Assembly (NCBI RefSeq): GCF_001949145.1
Contig: NW_019091381.1
Location: 575,694-600,571 of the forward strand
Reading direction: 5' to 3'
Source of the DNA: Acanthaster planci
Lineage: Eukaryota; Echinodermata; Asteroidea; Valvatida; Acanthasteridae
Length of the DNA stretch: 24,878 nucleotides
Both the position numbers and the translations under genes were made by a program. How positions within the stretch are numbered: position 1 is the stretch's first letter; each line of letters begins with the position of its first letter. This document shows positions 1 to 9,704 of this stretch, one piece after another. The notes beneath the pieces are model-generated. The model searched no databases, was not told where the DNA came from, and saw nothing but the letters and a program-made list of their open reading frames with translations.

Positions 1-21
1 TCTAAACCTCTCTTACACCAG

Positions 22-1142
22 GTCAGCAGTTGAAATACAACCATCCTTTAGTCTATAACTATGACCTCCCCCCTGACCTGGCTAAAGACAACCCCAGCAT
101 CAAGGATGTGATTAACGGTGTACATGTAACAGTTGCTCCTTGGAATCGTGCATTGACTCTGCAGTCCAAAGATGGGCAGACATTTGTCAGCTTCAACAAA
201 GCTGGCAAGTTTTCAGCAGGTTGGTGTACATATAGTTCTGAGGGGATGTGAATAAAGTTTGCATGACATTCACCGAGGAACTGAATTTCATTAAACCTGA
301 TTTGAACTCAAGGATTAGCAGTCAATTCTCAAGTGATTTTGAAAGAACTTCAGGAGGGAGTTATTGTAAAATATATACATATCTTTGTTCTACACCTTTC
401 CTACTATGCATTGAGGTTGCTAACGTGTTAAGCTTCCCTCACAAGATAGAGGATGTTATGCAGTGGTCCTTGAACTGCTAGCAAGAAACATCAACTGAAC
501 ACCTCAACTGAAGAATTTTGCTCTTTCAGTTTTTTGAAACCACATTTCATTCTTAGATGAGTTTTCTACCTTTCTTCACTACTCAGTGCTTCATGTCGTG
601 TTTGTTGATACAGATACATGTTTTTCTTGTTTTCTTTAGATTTGTATAAAGATTGGCTTGCTCCTTATTTCAAGAGTGGCCTGTACTGTGAGACATGGCA
701 GAACGGGAGGGCACGAAAACTGAACTCTTCTTGCGTTGGAGGCATTGATGTCTACAATGTCAGAGAAGTGAGTCTGAGAGGTGGAAGCGATTTCAAAGGC
801 ACCAAGGATCACTCCAAGTGGGCAGTGACTACCAAGCCTGGCCTGAAGTGGACTTGCATCGGAGGTATCAATCGTGTGGTAAGTCTGCCATAACATTGTC
901 TCATCTACCTTGACATGGCTGATCTCAGCAGGTCATTCACATCCCATATAAATGCTGTTGAAGATGTTACTTTCTCTCACCAACAGTATCACAGGTTCCT
1001 CTCATGATAACTCTTGTTGACTCCTGTTCTTTTGTACTGGCAGACCTCACAAATGTATCGTGGTGGTGGCGCAGTCTGTATTCAGAATAAAGACGTCCAC
1101 AAGGCCTTCCATGATGCTGTGACTGATTATCAACCATGTTAA
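22..1142 (+). CDS. Deoxyribonuclease II-like gene A, 3' part (last three exons)
   Basis: DNase II is an acid, metal-independent endonuclease that degrades DNA in lysosomes or after secretion. The exons read 22-219, 640-878 and 1044-1142, with GT-AG introns of 420 and 165 bases. Their phases match exons 5-7 of gene B exactly (198, 239 against 236, and 99 nt). The peptide begins with the family segment GQQLKYNHPLVYNYD, continues with the [18 protein letters not shown] region, and carries the C-terminal catalytic motif in KGTKDHSKW. It then has WTC, GGGAVC and a terminal YQPC before the stop. Exon 6 has one extra codon relative to gene B (near RARKLNSS). The donor after the first exon (GTTGGT) is weak but lies at the conserved place. 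The 5' exons lie outside the window. No disabling lesion is visible, so the gene is probably functional. Confidence 0.9.
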
Positions 1143-1164
1143 AGTGGAGTCCTCCAAGCCCTTT

Positions 1165-1348
1165 CGATATACCTTCATAATGACTTGACTAGTCTAATGT
1201 GGTTCATTTTGGATATACCTTCATAATGACATGACTGGTCTAATGTGGTTCATTTTGGATATACCTTCATAATGACTTGACTGGTCTAATGTGGTTCATT
1301 TTGGATATACCTTCATAATGACTTGACTGGTCTAATGCGGTTCATTTT
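1165..1348 (+). repeat. 46-bp tandem repeat, four copies, just after the gene A stop codon
   Basis: Four head-to-tail 46-base units lie at 1165-1210, 1211-1256, 1257-1302 and 1303-1348. Each begins GGATATACCTTCATAATGAC (the first begins CG) and they differ at only a few positions. The array starts 22 bases past the stop codon, so it is probably in the 3' UTR. The matching place after gene B (18061-18145) has only a diverged single stretch. Confidence 0.95.
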
Positions 1349-2707
1349 GAGCCGACAGAATTTAAGATTGATGACATTTGTAGACAATTTACTATATCAA
1401 CCGTTTCGTGTGAATTACCCTTGCCATTTAATGCTCATTTTTTTAAAATCCACACAGTCAAATTCGTAGGAGTATGATTAGGGCAAATATGTGTCGCTAA
1501 GTCAGAAATGGCCTGAGGTTTGTGACCGGAGTTCAACATTTAACAGAAAATTTTATTTCTTGAATTTTAGTAGATTGCTATTCCTGCTAGCAATAAGTGT
1601 AATGTTTACCATGCAAACCGTGCCAAAAATGTAGAAAAAAGTGGACAATCAGATTTAGAATCAAATTATGTCTATGCCTATAAAGCTGTCGAAATAATGT
1701 CCAGAGATGCAAAAACACATCAACTGTGTGATTTTTTAACTTTTGCAAGTCATGTTTATAATGGATGTACATCATGTGCATCACCTCTATGGAATTCTTT
1801 ACAAGTACATTTTCAAAGATTTTAAATAAATTTTAAGATGTTTTAGTCCATCTTTTTATTTCAATAACAAAGTGACATTATTTACTTGTGAAAGTACACA
1901 GAATTCGGCTGGATTGTTATGTGGTACTAGATTTCAGAAGTAAACCTTAAAAGTTGGCAAATATTCCAAAGAAAAAACAGTCTCTTTGAGAGAAAGGGAT
2001 TTTATATTGCTGAAAGTGTTACAAAAATGTGTGTCCATTTTCACATCATCAATACAAGATTATAAACAAATAACACATTCCTTCTTTATGATTTCATAAT
2101 TGATCCATGATGCAGAAAACAGCTTTTGTAATGGACCTTGCTGTGATACTATTTTCTTGTTTCTATACTTAAGCAATAAATGTGTACTCAGACAACTTCA
2201 AATGTGATTTCGAGTGTGAATAGATTAAAATCACATGTTTATGGAAGCAAAAATCAGAAATATTAATATAAAAAAATATTGACCAACAGCATTCAACCAA
2301 CAGAGAGGTGGATCCAAGTAGAAGAGATTGGAAGAAACCGTACAGATATCGAATAACCACACCACCCACTCCTGTTTTGGAGAACTTGGGATCCACCCCT
2401 TGCCTATCCGAAGAACTGCGGGGTCCATCGTCTGCACCGTGGGAGCAGGGCAGCCGGAGGCAAGGGCATCTGCTGTGGGCATGTGCCCCACCCTTCCATT
2501 TGTGTTGAATATTAAATGTTATCAAACATTTTGCCTTGCATAGTTTGCTACTATTTTGTACTCGGCCAACTGAACTGGTTCTGTTGTGATTCCAAGTTCG
2601 TAAATGATAAAGATTGACAGGTGTAAATTGGACATGTGAAATACTCATGTTGGTGTTGACTCAGAGTTGTTTATATTATATTGTAGTGAGTGTGATGAAT
2701 ATTCATT
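1349..2707. other. 3' flank of gene A, no gene seen
   Basis: This AT-rich sequence aligns with the 3' flank of gene B at about 18120-19654. A canonical AATAAA at 1825-1830 is a possible polyadenylation signal. The matching position in the gene B flank reads AATCAA. A GC-richer patch at 2390-2490 gives short open frames that are not shared with the right copy, so I do not call them genes. Confidence 0.6.
1825..1830 (+). terminator. Candidate polyadenylation signal for gene A
   Basis: An AATAAA hexamer lies about 680 bases past the stop codon. The 3' UTR end cannot be proved from sequence, and the paralogous site near 18645 has lost the hexamer (AATCAA). Other AATAAA copies exist, for example at 2175, so this is a weak call. 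Confidence 0.25.
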
Positions 2708-3054
2708 GTAATAATAGTAATATCAAGCATTTATAAGGCGCACAGTATCTTACACTACATGCAATTCAAAGGAGCCAATATATCATCATTATCCCTGCAC
2801 ATTGGGCTCACAACATTTGATTTTTCTTAAGATCATCTCATCGGCTCCCTGGGAGTACATCAGCCCACTGATGCTATTTATCGGTTGAAATACAAAACAG
2901 CTATATGTGCCCTCAAAGGTACCCATTTACTGCAGGGTGGAGAGAGGCTTATAGGGGTAAAGTGACTTGCCCAAGATCATAACATGTTGCCACCAGCTGG
3001 ATTCGAACCCTTGACCAAGTGATCAGATGCTGCAAACCCTTACCACATGTCCCC
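2708..3054 (-). mobile_element. tRNA-derived SINE, minus strand (left copy)
   Basis: On the minus strand the element starts near 3054 with a box A-like TGGTAAGGGTTTG (plus 3033-3045). A perfect box B GGTTCGAATCC follows (plus 2999-3009). Next comes a core containing CTTGGGCAAGTCACTT, as in MIR/CORE-type SINEs, and a 3' tail ending near ATACTGTGCGCCTTATAAATG with AT-rich trinucleotide-like sequence. The same element sits at the matching place in the right copy (19655-19976), with the same flank. The insertion therefore predates the block duplication. I cannot name the family with certainty. Confidence 0.75.
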
Positions 3055-4084
3055 TTGTACTGTGCATTGGATGATGCTCTGTGAAGTTCTGATATGGACA
3101 ACTGAAAACAGCAATTTTTTTGTCTGGGGAGAGGTGCTTGTAAACTAGTCTCAAATGGTAAAGCATTCAGCTGAACTTACATACACCGTAAGTGCAAAGT
3201 GTGTTGATGAGGAAAACATCCATTTGTCACAGACATCCAGCAGACTGTTGACAACACCCTTAACCGTCCTTGAACTGACAGAAAATGGTCGTGAAGTAAC
3301 CACAAATTGAGGTGAAAAACTTGAGGTGTTGATTTAAGCCCTGGAATTCTGTGATAGTCATTGCCACTTTCTCCATTCAGTGATCCAAAAACAAAACTCC
3401 TCAGTACTTGTTTTAATTTGTACGCAAATAAAAGAACAAGACAGGAAAAATAGACGAATTGAATGATGTCTTTTGATTGATGAAGTTAGCAACCTTACAA
3501 CAGGTGTAACTGGGTCATTCTCTAAATTCAGGATCTCCAAACTTTGGGTGCCCATTTCACACCCGACATGGAAATATAATTGAAACTGACTTTGAAATGT
3601 ATTTGTTTTTCAGATAATTTGTAGTACTGAATGACTCTCGAAAAGAAAGAATTACTAAACTTACAAAATCAGATATCAGATGTTATCTGGATGCAAAAAA
3701 ATTGAACCCAATTTATAGAATGACCCACTCAGGATTTTTCCTCCAGAATATATTTTTTACGTGTGAAATACATTTACAGATGAAGGAAAATATGAGTTCT
3801 GGAAATTTCTGATTGAATTTATTGTTTAGCATATAACCATCTATCACTGACAAAAGTATGCCATATCGTTTTTATTTTGACCCATTGAAATGCTATCAAA
3901 ATGTAGCTTTCTGTGGTTTCTAGTATTTTGCATGAAGTATTTACTTGATTAATAAATTCTACAGCTATTTAAAGTTATCAAGTAATGGCAAATGTCATGT
4001 TCATTGGTACAAATAACATGATGTCCAACTGATTACCCTAAAGTTGTAGATCCAAGGCAAAGCATTCCCAAGCATCCCATCACC
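3055..4084. other. Intergenic DNA shared with the right copy, no gene seen
   Basis: This sequence is collinear with 19977-21560 of the right copy, where part of it (from about 3297 to 3900) occurs twice in tandem. A minus-strand open frame of 65 codons (3358-3555) has a counterpart at 20895-21089. However, about eight of 64 residues differ and there is no splice or domain evidence, so it is not called a gene. Confidence 0.55.
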
Positions 4085-4494
4085 ATGGTAACAAACCCTC
4101 AGCAGACATGTGGCATCTGCAAGAAGCATCACTCTGATCCTGGTCTTCTACCTTGCATTTGTGTCTTCCGTTCTTCTTGTCTTTAGAACCTTTCACCACA
4201 TCAAGCAGAGCAGACCCTAGCAGTCCCAGGGAGTTTGTTGAGCAAATCATGGAGTGGACTTTATGGTGTGAGTATCTCTTGCCTGGCAGTAAAAAGCTCT
4301 AGCTGTGAAGTCAACATTTAATCAACACCTCACCAGTAAGCTGAAATAAGTCTTACATTGCTGTATTCCTCAAGTTGATAACATGCTGAGATTCAAGTCA
4401 AGGGTTAAAGCTGGCAAAGTGAATGGATGTGAAGTTCCTGGTGTCTTGGAAGTCAAACAACTGGATCCAATGAAATGCTTCGTGATGGGGGAAG
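4085..4494 (+). pseudogene. TRIM-like fragment: degenerate RING plus start of a filamin-type repeat
   Basis: Three pieces lie in order. First, 4085-4186 reads CGICKKHHSDPGLLPC followed by ICVF and SCL. This matches the TRIM RING pattern C-x2-C...LPC-x-H-x-F-C-x2-C, but the zinc-binding His is Cys and a Cys is Arg. Second, 4187-4267 has a strong acceptor (TTCTTGTCTTTAG) and a GTGAGT donor. Third, 4375-4494 has an acceptor and a GTATGT donor. The second and third are phase-compatible (26 codons plus 1 nt, then 2 nt plus 39 codons). They encode SSPREFVEQIMEW and later EVPGVLEVKQLDPMKC then FVMGE, which resembles the entry to the filamin repeat of TRIM2/3/71-type proteins. B-boxes and later filamin or NHL exons are not visible. 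The right copy has a stop in the RING piece and lacks the filamin piece. It is most likely a decayed gene; a short active gene is not excluded. Confidence 0.45.
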
Positions 4495-4867
4495 GTATGT
4501 CAAATTATTTTAATCTTGTTTTCATATTTTTGACACACTGCAAAAATTAGTCACATCTCACCAGATGCACTTTTGTGGTAAAGGCCTTTGAAAGAACTTC
4601 CCACAGTGTTCAGGCAATAGGAATCCTCAGCATTTTAAACTCAACACAGAGTCCATTTTCATTATACCAACTGAGAGACACGTCAAAACAATGAGCTCAC
4701 TTTTCCTGATCTAAAAAAGAGTAAAACTCAAAAAGTGGCTGCAGTGACATGGGACTAGTATTCGGAGTGGGTGATGTTTGGTATTTTTTAGAGTGACAGC
4801 AATTCACTTCATTGTAATTCTGCATGGAATTTTGAAAAGCACAGTCATGATTTGGTTTGGTCACATC

Positions 4868-5123
4868 GAAGTGGAATGTTTGTATGAGTTTTACCCTGAC
4901 ACCGGCATGCATTAACACTGTATACTCAGTGCTTGTCTGAGAGATTAATGTAAAAAAAAAGGAGGTCGTGGGTTCGAGTCCCACCTGAGTAAGCTTTTAC
5001 AAGCTAGACAAGCACTGAGAATACAGTGTTAATTAATACATGTTGGTGTAAGGGTAAAACCTGTACTTGAAATTAATATCTCACCCCCCATGCCAAGTAA
5101 GTATCTTGAAATGGAATGTTTGT
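4868..5123. mobile_element. tRNA-like element with long inverted repeats, left copy only
   Basis: The imperfect inverted arms are 4888-4938 (starting GTTTTACCCTGACACC) and 5006-5060 (ending GGTGTAAGGGTAAAAC). They share the block AACACTGTAT.CTCAGTGC, continuing to TTGTCT. The loop (4939-5005) carries a perfect T-arm/box B stem-loop, GTGGGTTCGAGTCCCAC at about 4968-4984, preceded by an A-run. A near-identical 16-base sequence, GAA(G/A)TGGAATGTTTGT, lies on each side (4868-4883 and 5108-5123) and could be a target duplication. The right copy lacks the element. It may be a foldback SINE or a MITE that captured tRNA sequence. Confidence 0.6.
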
Positions 5124-5869
5124 CACATCCAAACCTGGGTACTTCCTCTGCCCATTCTACTATCCTTGAACTTCTGTAAGTCCCAAGCGTTAAGCTAACA
5201 AATGAGCCAGGCTGCACAGGATATCTGTTAAATGGGGCTTGATGTGTGTCTTGCAATGTAAGCAAACAGAAAAGCCATGTCAGATTTCTCATGCCAACCA
5301 ACATTCACCTTTTAACCCTGCCTGTGGGGTTACTGAATTCAGGTCTAATGACAGGGAAAGTTACAGGTGTTCAATATTAGCCATAAATGGTTTCCATCGT
5401 TCTCCAAATGGGAGTGTCTTTTTCATGGTCCATTCATTTGACATTTGGAATATTGTTACAAGTGACAATAAACATCGGTTCTTTCAATGACTTCTATTAG
5501 ACACTATTTGACAGATTGCAAGGGCTTGAAACCAAAAGACACTTTGTCTTCAAATGCTGTATGTGGGATACAGGTGCTGATCTACCGGGAGTTTGGTTGC
5601 ACGCTGATGATTGCTGTGCCTCACTTTCCGTACCCCGCTCCTGCATTGGCACTCTACAGCCTGGTTAGGTACTAGGAAAGGGATGAGCTGAGCCGTGTAG
5701 CAGGTTGAGTTGGAACCTTAAGTTTAGAGACAAGAGAGAGGATTTTTGCCCACTGTTTCTGTAAACCGAGTGTACAACAAACACCTAATTAGGAGGCACC
5801 TACATGCATGAATAAATAAAGCAGCCATAACCCCAGCTATTGGCTCTGTTGGTCAGTAGTCCATTGCCN
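5124..5869. other. Intergenic DNA, no gene seen
   Basis: Positions 5124-5560 align with parts of 21780-22070 and 22420-22560 of the right copy. Short open frames here are not conserved between copies. The last 300 bases have no recognisable feature and end in a single N at 5869. Confidence 0.5.
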
Positions 5870-6478
5870 TCCACTGAGACTGTTCGCGTGTGATGTGTGT
5901 GTTTGAGCACATGAGTGTGTACCCCCAGTGCCTGCTGGTGGTAGACTGCCCCACAATGAGTCTTCTTCCCTGGTCATCTTATTAAACCGTTCGTAGGACG
6001 GCCAAGGCCCTTATTTATTCAGGGTACATCCCCTTCCCAAGTCGCCTGAGGAACGTGGCCTGCCCCAGGTGGACGGCAATGGAGGTGATATTAGGGAGGA
6101 AAATTGTGAGTTTTTTTCCAGTTGATTAGTGTTTCAGTTACACAGCAAAATATTGCTTTTAGGTCGACTATCAGTCTTGCAGTGTGATAGTTGAGTCACC
6201 AATGTCAAGTCCAAGTCCTGAGTCTCAAGCCTGGAGTCCGAGTCCAAGTCTTGAGTCACAAACCTCAAGTCCAAGTCACAAACCTGATCAAGTCAGAGTC
6301 CAAGTTTCGAGTCCCAAACCTCAAATCCGAGTTCGAGTCACGAATCACAAACCTTGAGTCTGAGTCACGTCATGAGTCAAGTTGTTCAGCCAATTGTTCT
6401 AAATGTATCAAACCATGGAGGAACATCCATGATCAAAGTTGTAAGTTCATTGTGTGCTATCTGTTTTGTTTAACACTC
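5870..6478 (+). repeat. 610-bp direct repeat, copy 1, with GAGTC minisatellite
   Basis: The repeat begins one base after the single N at 5869. It matches 8078-8688 at roughly 95 percent by eye and stops at TTTAACACTC. Its 3' third (about 6188-6380) is a degenerate minisatellite built from GAGTC, TCAAGTCCAAGTC and CACAAACC words. A further run of the same words lies at 6784-6930, after about 400 bases of other sequence. The part at 6118-6175 aligns with 22601-22660, so at least that piece belongs to the ancestral block. Confidence 0.85.
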
Positions 6479-6783
6479 TTGTTTGCTAAAAGTGTTCATG
6501 TTCACGGCTGGTTCTGGAGACTATGAGGGTGAATATGTACATCTGTAGTCGTGTGTAAATAACAAATGTGCGCCCAGCGCATGGTCTGATTACCACAGCA
6601 CAGTTTGTGGACATGGAATATGACGTGTCTGGTTGACTCATCAGTGGAAATTTAGCTGTACATAAATGGGCGAGTAGAAAATGTGCAACGCAATGATGCT
6701 CCACGCATGCAACCAGTGATAGCACGGGTGCATACAAATTAATTTTTGACGGCATATATGGTAAATTTGTTTGATAAAAATAC

Positions 6784-6930
6784 ATGACTCGAGTCATGAG
6801 TCACCAAGCACAAGTCTGAGTCATCATGGTCAAGTCCGAGTCATTATCCAATGTGACTTGAGTCAAGTCCAAGTCATGAAAAAGTGACTTGAGTCCAGCT
6901 CGAATCTGAGTCCTAACCTTGAGTCATACA
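6784..6930 (+). repeat. GAGTC/AAGTC minisatellite, second run
   Basis: This run contains repeated words such as GAGTCATGAGTCACC, TCAAGTCCGAGTC and TGACTTGAGTC with irregular spacing. It appears to be the continuation of the minisatellite at 6188-6380, split by the stretch at about 6382-6783. Confidence 0.8.
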
Positions 6931-6944
6931 ACACTGCAGTTTTG

Positions 6945-7035
6945 AAATGGCTTTGTTCTGGGTCTTTAATTTTAGAGGTGATTCAAACTGACATTGGTGG
7001 AAGTCTCGTGAGAGTCTTCATCATGTCCAATTGAC
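6945..7035 (+). pseudogene. 5' part of a relic DNase II first exon (left copy)
   Basis: The stretch CTTTAATTTTAGAGGTGATT followed by GACATTGGTGGAAGTCTCGTGAGAG matches 22665-22740. It also matches, more distantly, the sequence upstream of the coding exon 1 start in genes B and C (CTTGTGAGAGTTTCACGATG). The aligned ATG (ATGTCCAATTGA) meets a stop after three codons, and the homology breaks off there. The 3' part of the same relic resumes at about 9091. Confidence 0.6.
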
Positions 7036-7045
7036 ATTTCCCACG

Positions 7046-8077
7046 AAATATGCAAATAAGACAGGCAGCAAGCACGGCCATCAACACTGTCAGCAGTGTA
7101 GGAGGCGGCTGCTCTAACTGTAACCTGGCGCGTTGAAGGTCAATCAAAACCGCATAACAACTCTTGTCCGATACTTCAGCATGCTTTTCTTAGAACTAAG
7201 TGAATTTTTCAGTGTCCTGAGGTTGGAAAGTGACAATTCCTTGTCTTTAAGTTCGGCACTCATGTCAAACTATACTAGTACAGAAATGGCATGTAATTGC
7301 TTATAGCTGCTGGGGCATAGAGACTTGTATTGTTAAATGTATGTCATAGATTCAAGCAATTTTGCCAACCAGTGGTAGAAATGTGCATGCGCCAGCTTTA
7401 TTGGCAAGCTGTGAAGCAAGTGCGAGCCTATGTAATAACGATTTCCATTTTCTGTCTTTCCATTCGTCTGTCCTGCCAGCCGTCCTCAAAGCTTAAAGTT
7501 TTTCCTTGCAGGTCCATAGGTATTAAAATGTGCCAGTGAGTGCTTCTCTGCTTCCTCTTGGAATTCTATTAGTATTTAAATAGTCTCATATGGAATTAAT
7601 GCTTAGAAACTTATGAATTTAATGAAAAATTATAAAAGTTGAATGTTAACATTTTGAGTTGTATTGTGTACTTACCCTGTAGTACATACAGTACATATGT
7701 ACTGAGCACTCCTGTAATGTACATGTATGTATGTAGACAGTGTTTAGACACATACACACAAACATGTTTTTTTGGCAATTGTGGACGTTCCTATTGTCCT
7801 CTTTTGTTCGTAATTCAACTTTTTTGGGAAGCCTCTATTATGTTTTGTACACGTTTGGTAATCGTGGACATATCGGGAATCGTGGACAGTCATTAATTCT
7901 TTTGTTTAACGTCCACGATTGTTTGGGAACATCAGTGCATATGTACATGTACAGTATGTGGGAAAAATGTAAGGGATGGCGGGAAGACTCCAAATGACAG
8001 ATGAGTTATTTTGTTGGGGGAGGGGTTCCTGTAGGAGGAGGATCATGGGGACAAGGTACAGGTATGTTGAAAGGGGN
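7046..8077. other. Left-copy insertion without a recognised gene
   Basis: No coding signal was found. It contains a perfect 16-base palindrome, CAGTACATATGTACTG (7689-7704), inside a TACA/TATG-rich patch. It also has a cluster of AAT(C/T)GTGGAC words near 7783, 7858 and 7880, with one inverted copy near 7907. It ends in a single N at 8077. Confidence 0.5.
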
Positions 8078-8688
8078 CCCACTGAGACTGTTCCCATGTG
8101 ATGTGTGTGTTTGAGCACATGAGTGTGTACCCCCAGTGCCTGGTGGTAGACTGCCCCACAATGGGTCTGCTCCCCTGGCCATCTTATTAGACCGTTCGGA
8201 CTGCCGAGGCCCTTATTTATTCAGGGTACATCCCCTTCCCAAGTCGCCTGAGGAAAGTGGCCTGCCCCAGGTGGACGGCAATGGAGGTGACATTAGGGAG
8301 GAAAATTGTGTGTTTTTTTCCAGTTGATTAGTGTTTCAGTTACACAGCAAAATATTGCTTTTAGGTCGACTATCAGTCTTGCAGTGTGATAGTTGAGTCA
8401 CCAATGTCAAGTCCAAGTCCCGAGTCTCAAGCCTGGAGTCCGAGTCCAAGTCTTGAGTCACAAACCTCAAGTCCAAGTCACAAGTCACAAACCTGATCAA
8501 GTCAGAGTCCAAGTTTCGAGTCCCAAACCTGAAATCCGAATTCGAGTCACGAATCACAAACCTTGAGTCTGAGTCACAAGTCATGAGTCAAGTTGTTCAG
8601 CCAATTGTTCTAAATATATCAAACCATGGAGGAACATCCATGATCAAAGTTGTAAGTTCATTGTGTGCTATCTGTTTTGTTTAACACT
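8078..8688 (+). repeat. 610-bp direct repeat, copy 2, with GAGTC minisatellite
   Basis: This is the second copy of the repeat at 5870-6478, again beginning one base after a lone N. It differs by scattered substitutions and small indels. The minisatellite part is about 8394-8596. Beyond 8688 the sequence is unlike that after copy 1. Confidence 0.85.
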
Positions 8689-9090
8689 CATGAGATGGAT
8701 AGGATGATGGGGAGGGGTGGAGTAAGAAAACTTGAGTCTTTGTTGGTTTACTTTTAAATGACAGGTGCCTTTCAACACACAGTCTGCACACAGCACTGAC
8801 TAGGTTTTTTTCTATTAGAGTACAATGAATTGTATTGCTAAGGTCAATAAAATATCTTGTACGTCTTTATTGCAGTCATGATATGTCTACCAGTGTTGTA
8901 AAAAAATTTGATAAAGCTTGGCTAGTATTTTCTTGTTGTAATTTAGTAACAATATTTGTATAACTTGGATGTCTCTTTCTTTCCTGTTATTACAGGAAAG
9001 AAGTTCAAATTTATAACAAGCAGCAAACTGATGATGGTGGCTTTGCCGTTTTAGTTTGCATATTTCATGGGAAAGGTCCATTGGCATTCT
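8689..9090. other. Unassigned intergenic DNA
   Basis: The sequence is AT-rich, with no conserved open frame, no clear repeat and no match that I recognise in the right copy. Confidence 0.4.
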
Positions 9091-9122
9091 TGGTTACAGT
9101 GTTATGTGTATGGATGCCAAGG
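9091..9122 (+). pseudogene. 3' part of the relic DNase II first exon (left copy)
   Basis: GTTATGTGTATGGATGCC matches 22810-22828 in the right-copy relic (GTGATGTGTATGGATGCC). Homology continues after the MITE from 9283 into 22840 onward. The exon is therefore broken by loss or displacement of its middle and by the MITE at 9123-9278. Confidence 0.55.
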
Positions 9123-9278
9123 AGCATGGGCGGAGATTTCTTGTCATGTGGGGGGATGATATCTGAAAGTGACTTGAAAAGAAGGGGGATGATTATATTG
9201 GTATTTCCCCCCCCCAGTCAAAAAGTGAGGGGTGTGTGTCCCCCATGAACCCTCCCCCCTCAGATTTCTGCCCATGCT
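9123..9278. mobile_element. MITE-like element with 4-bp target duplication AAGG
   Basis: The 156-base element starts AGCATGGGCGGAGATTT and ends in the inverse AGATTTCTGCCCATGCT, giving terminal inverted repeats of about 17 bases. AAGG lies directly on both sides (9119-9122 and 9279-9282). The interior holds runs of G and C and no open frame. The right copy is uninterrupted at this point. Confidence 0.8.
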
Positions 9279-9282
9279 AAGG

Positions 9283-9704
9283 AGAGTCACATGTCTAACA
9301 AAAGAAGCATTATTGTTTCCACTCCAATTAAGGAGAGTTTTCAAGAATTTTAGTATTCTGATTTGTTAAATAACACTGACAACCCTTGACGCCAGGCCCC
9401 TCCCTCTTTAAGTCAACATGTCCAATTTTTAACTTCACTATTCGTCTTCTTGGATATTAAGTTGTACTTTTCCTGTCTATACCCACACCACCCTGACAAA
9501 TTCACACATCCTCTAAGCCTTCAAATTTCATCCAATTCTGGAAGTTCCGTAAAAGAAAAACAAATTATTTACACTTGGGGATAAATTTTTGCCCATCTTT
9601 TTTTAATTTTTCAGTAACTATTTGTTTCTATTCTTATTTCCAGAAGGACATGAAAAAAACAAGGAAATGAACCAGAGAAAACTTTGAATTCATCCAGGTA
9701 GATT
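9283..9704. other. Intergenic DNA shared with the right copy
   Basis: This aligns with about 22840-23180, for example TTCTTGGATATTAAGTTGTA against TTCTTGGATATGAAGTCATA, and GGACATGAAAA in both. No gene is seen. Confidence 0.55.

Noticed and set aside
2169-2648. 159-codon minus-strand frame
   Set aside because: It lies in the 3' flank of gene A, is not kept in the matching right-copy segment, and has a composition typical of chance reading.
3358-3555. 65-codon minus-strand frame with a counterpart at 20895-21089
   Set aside because: The two peptides differ at about eight positions, in line with neutral drift. There is no domain or splice context, and it lies in a repeated noncoding unit.
4961-4992. 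tRNA gene suggested by a perfect T-arm
   Set aside because: Acceptor, D-arm and anticodon arms do not form. The surrounding inverted repeats fit a mobile element better.
6188-6930. CRISPR-like array of GAGTC words
   Set aside because: The words have irregular spacing and are degenerate. The genome is eukaryotic, and the pattern fits a minisatellite.
8136-8584. Frames of 63 and 82 codons inside the 610-bp repeat
   Set aside because: They translate repeat and minisatellite sequence (repeated D-S-D-like words) and are not intact in copy 1.
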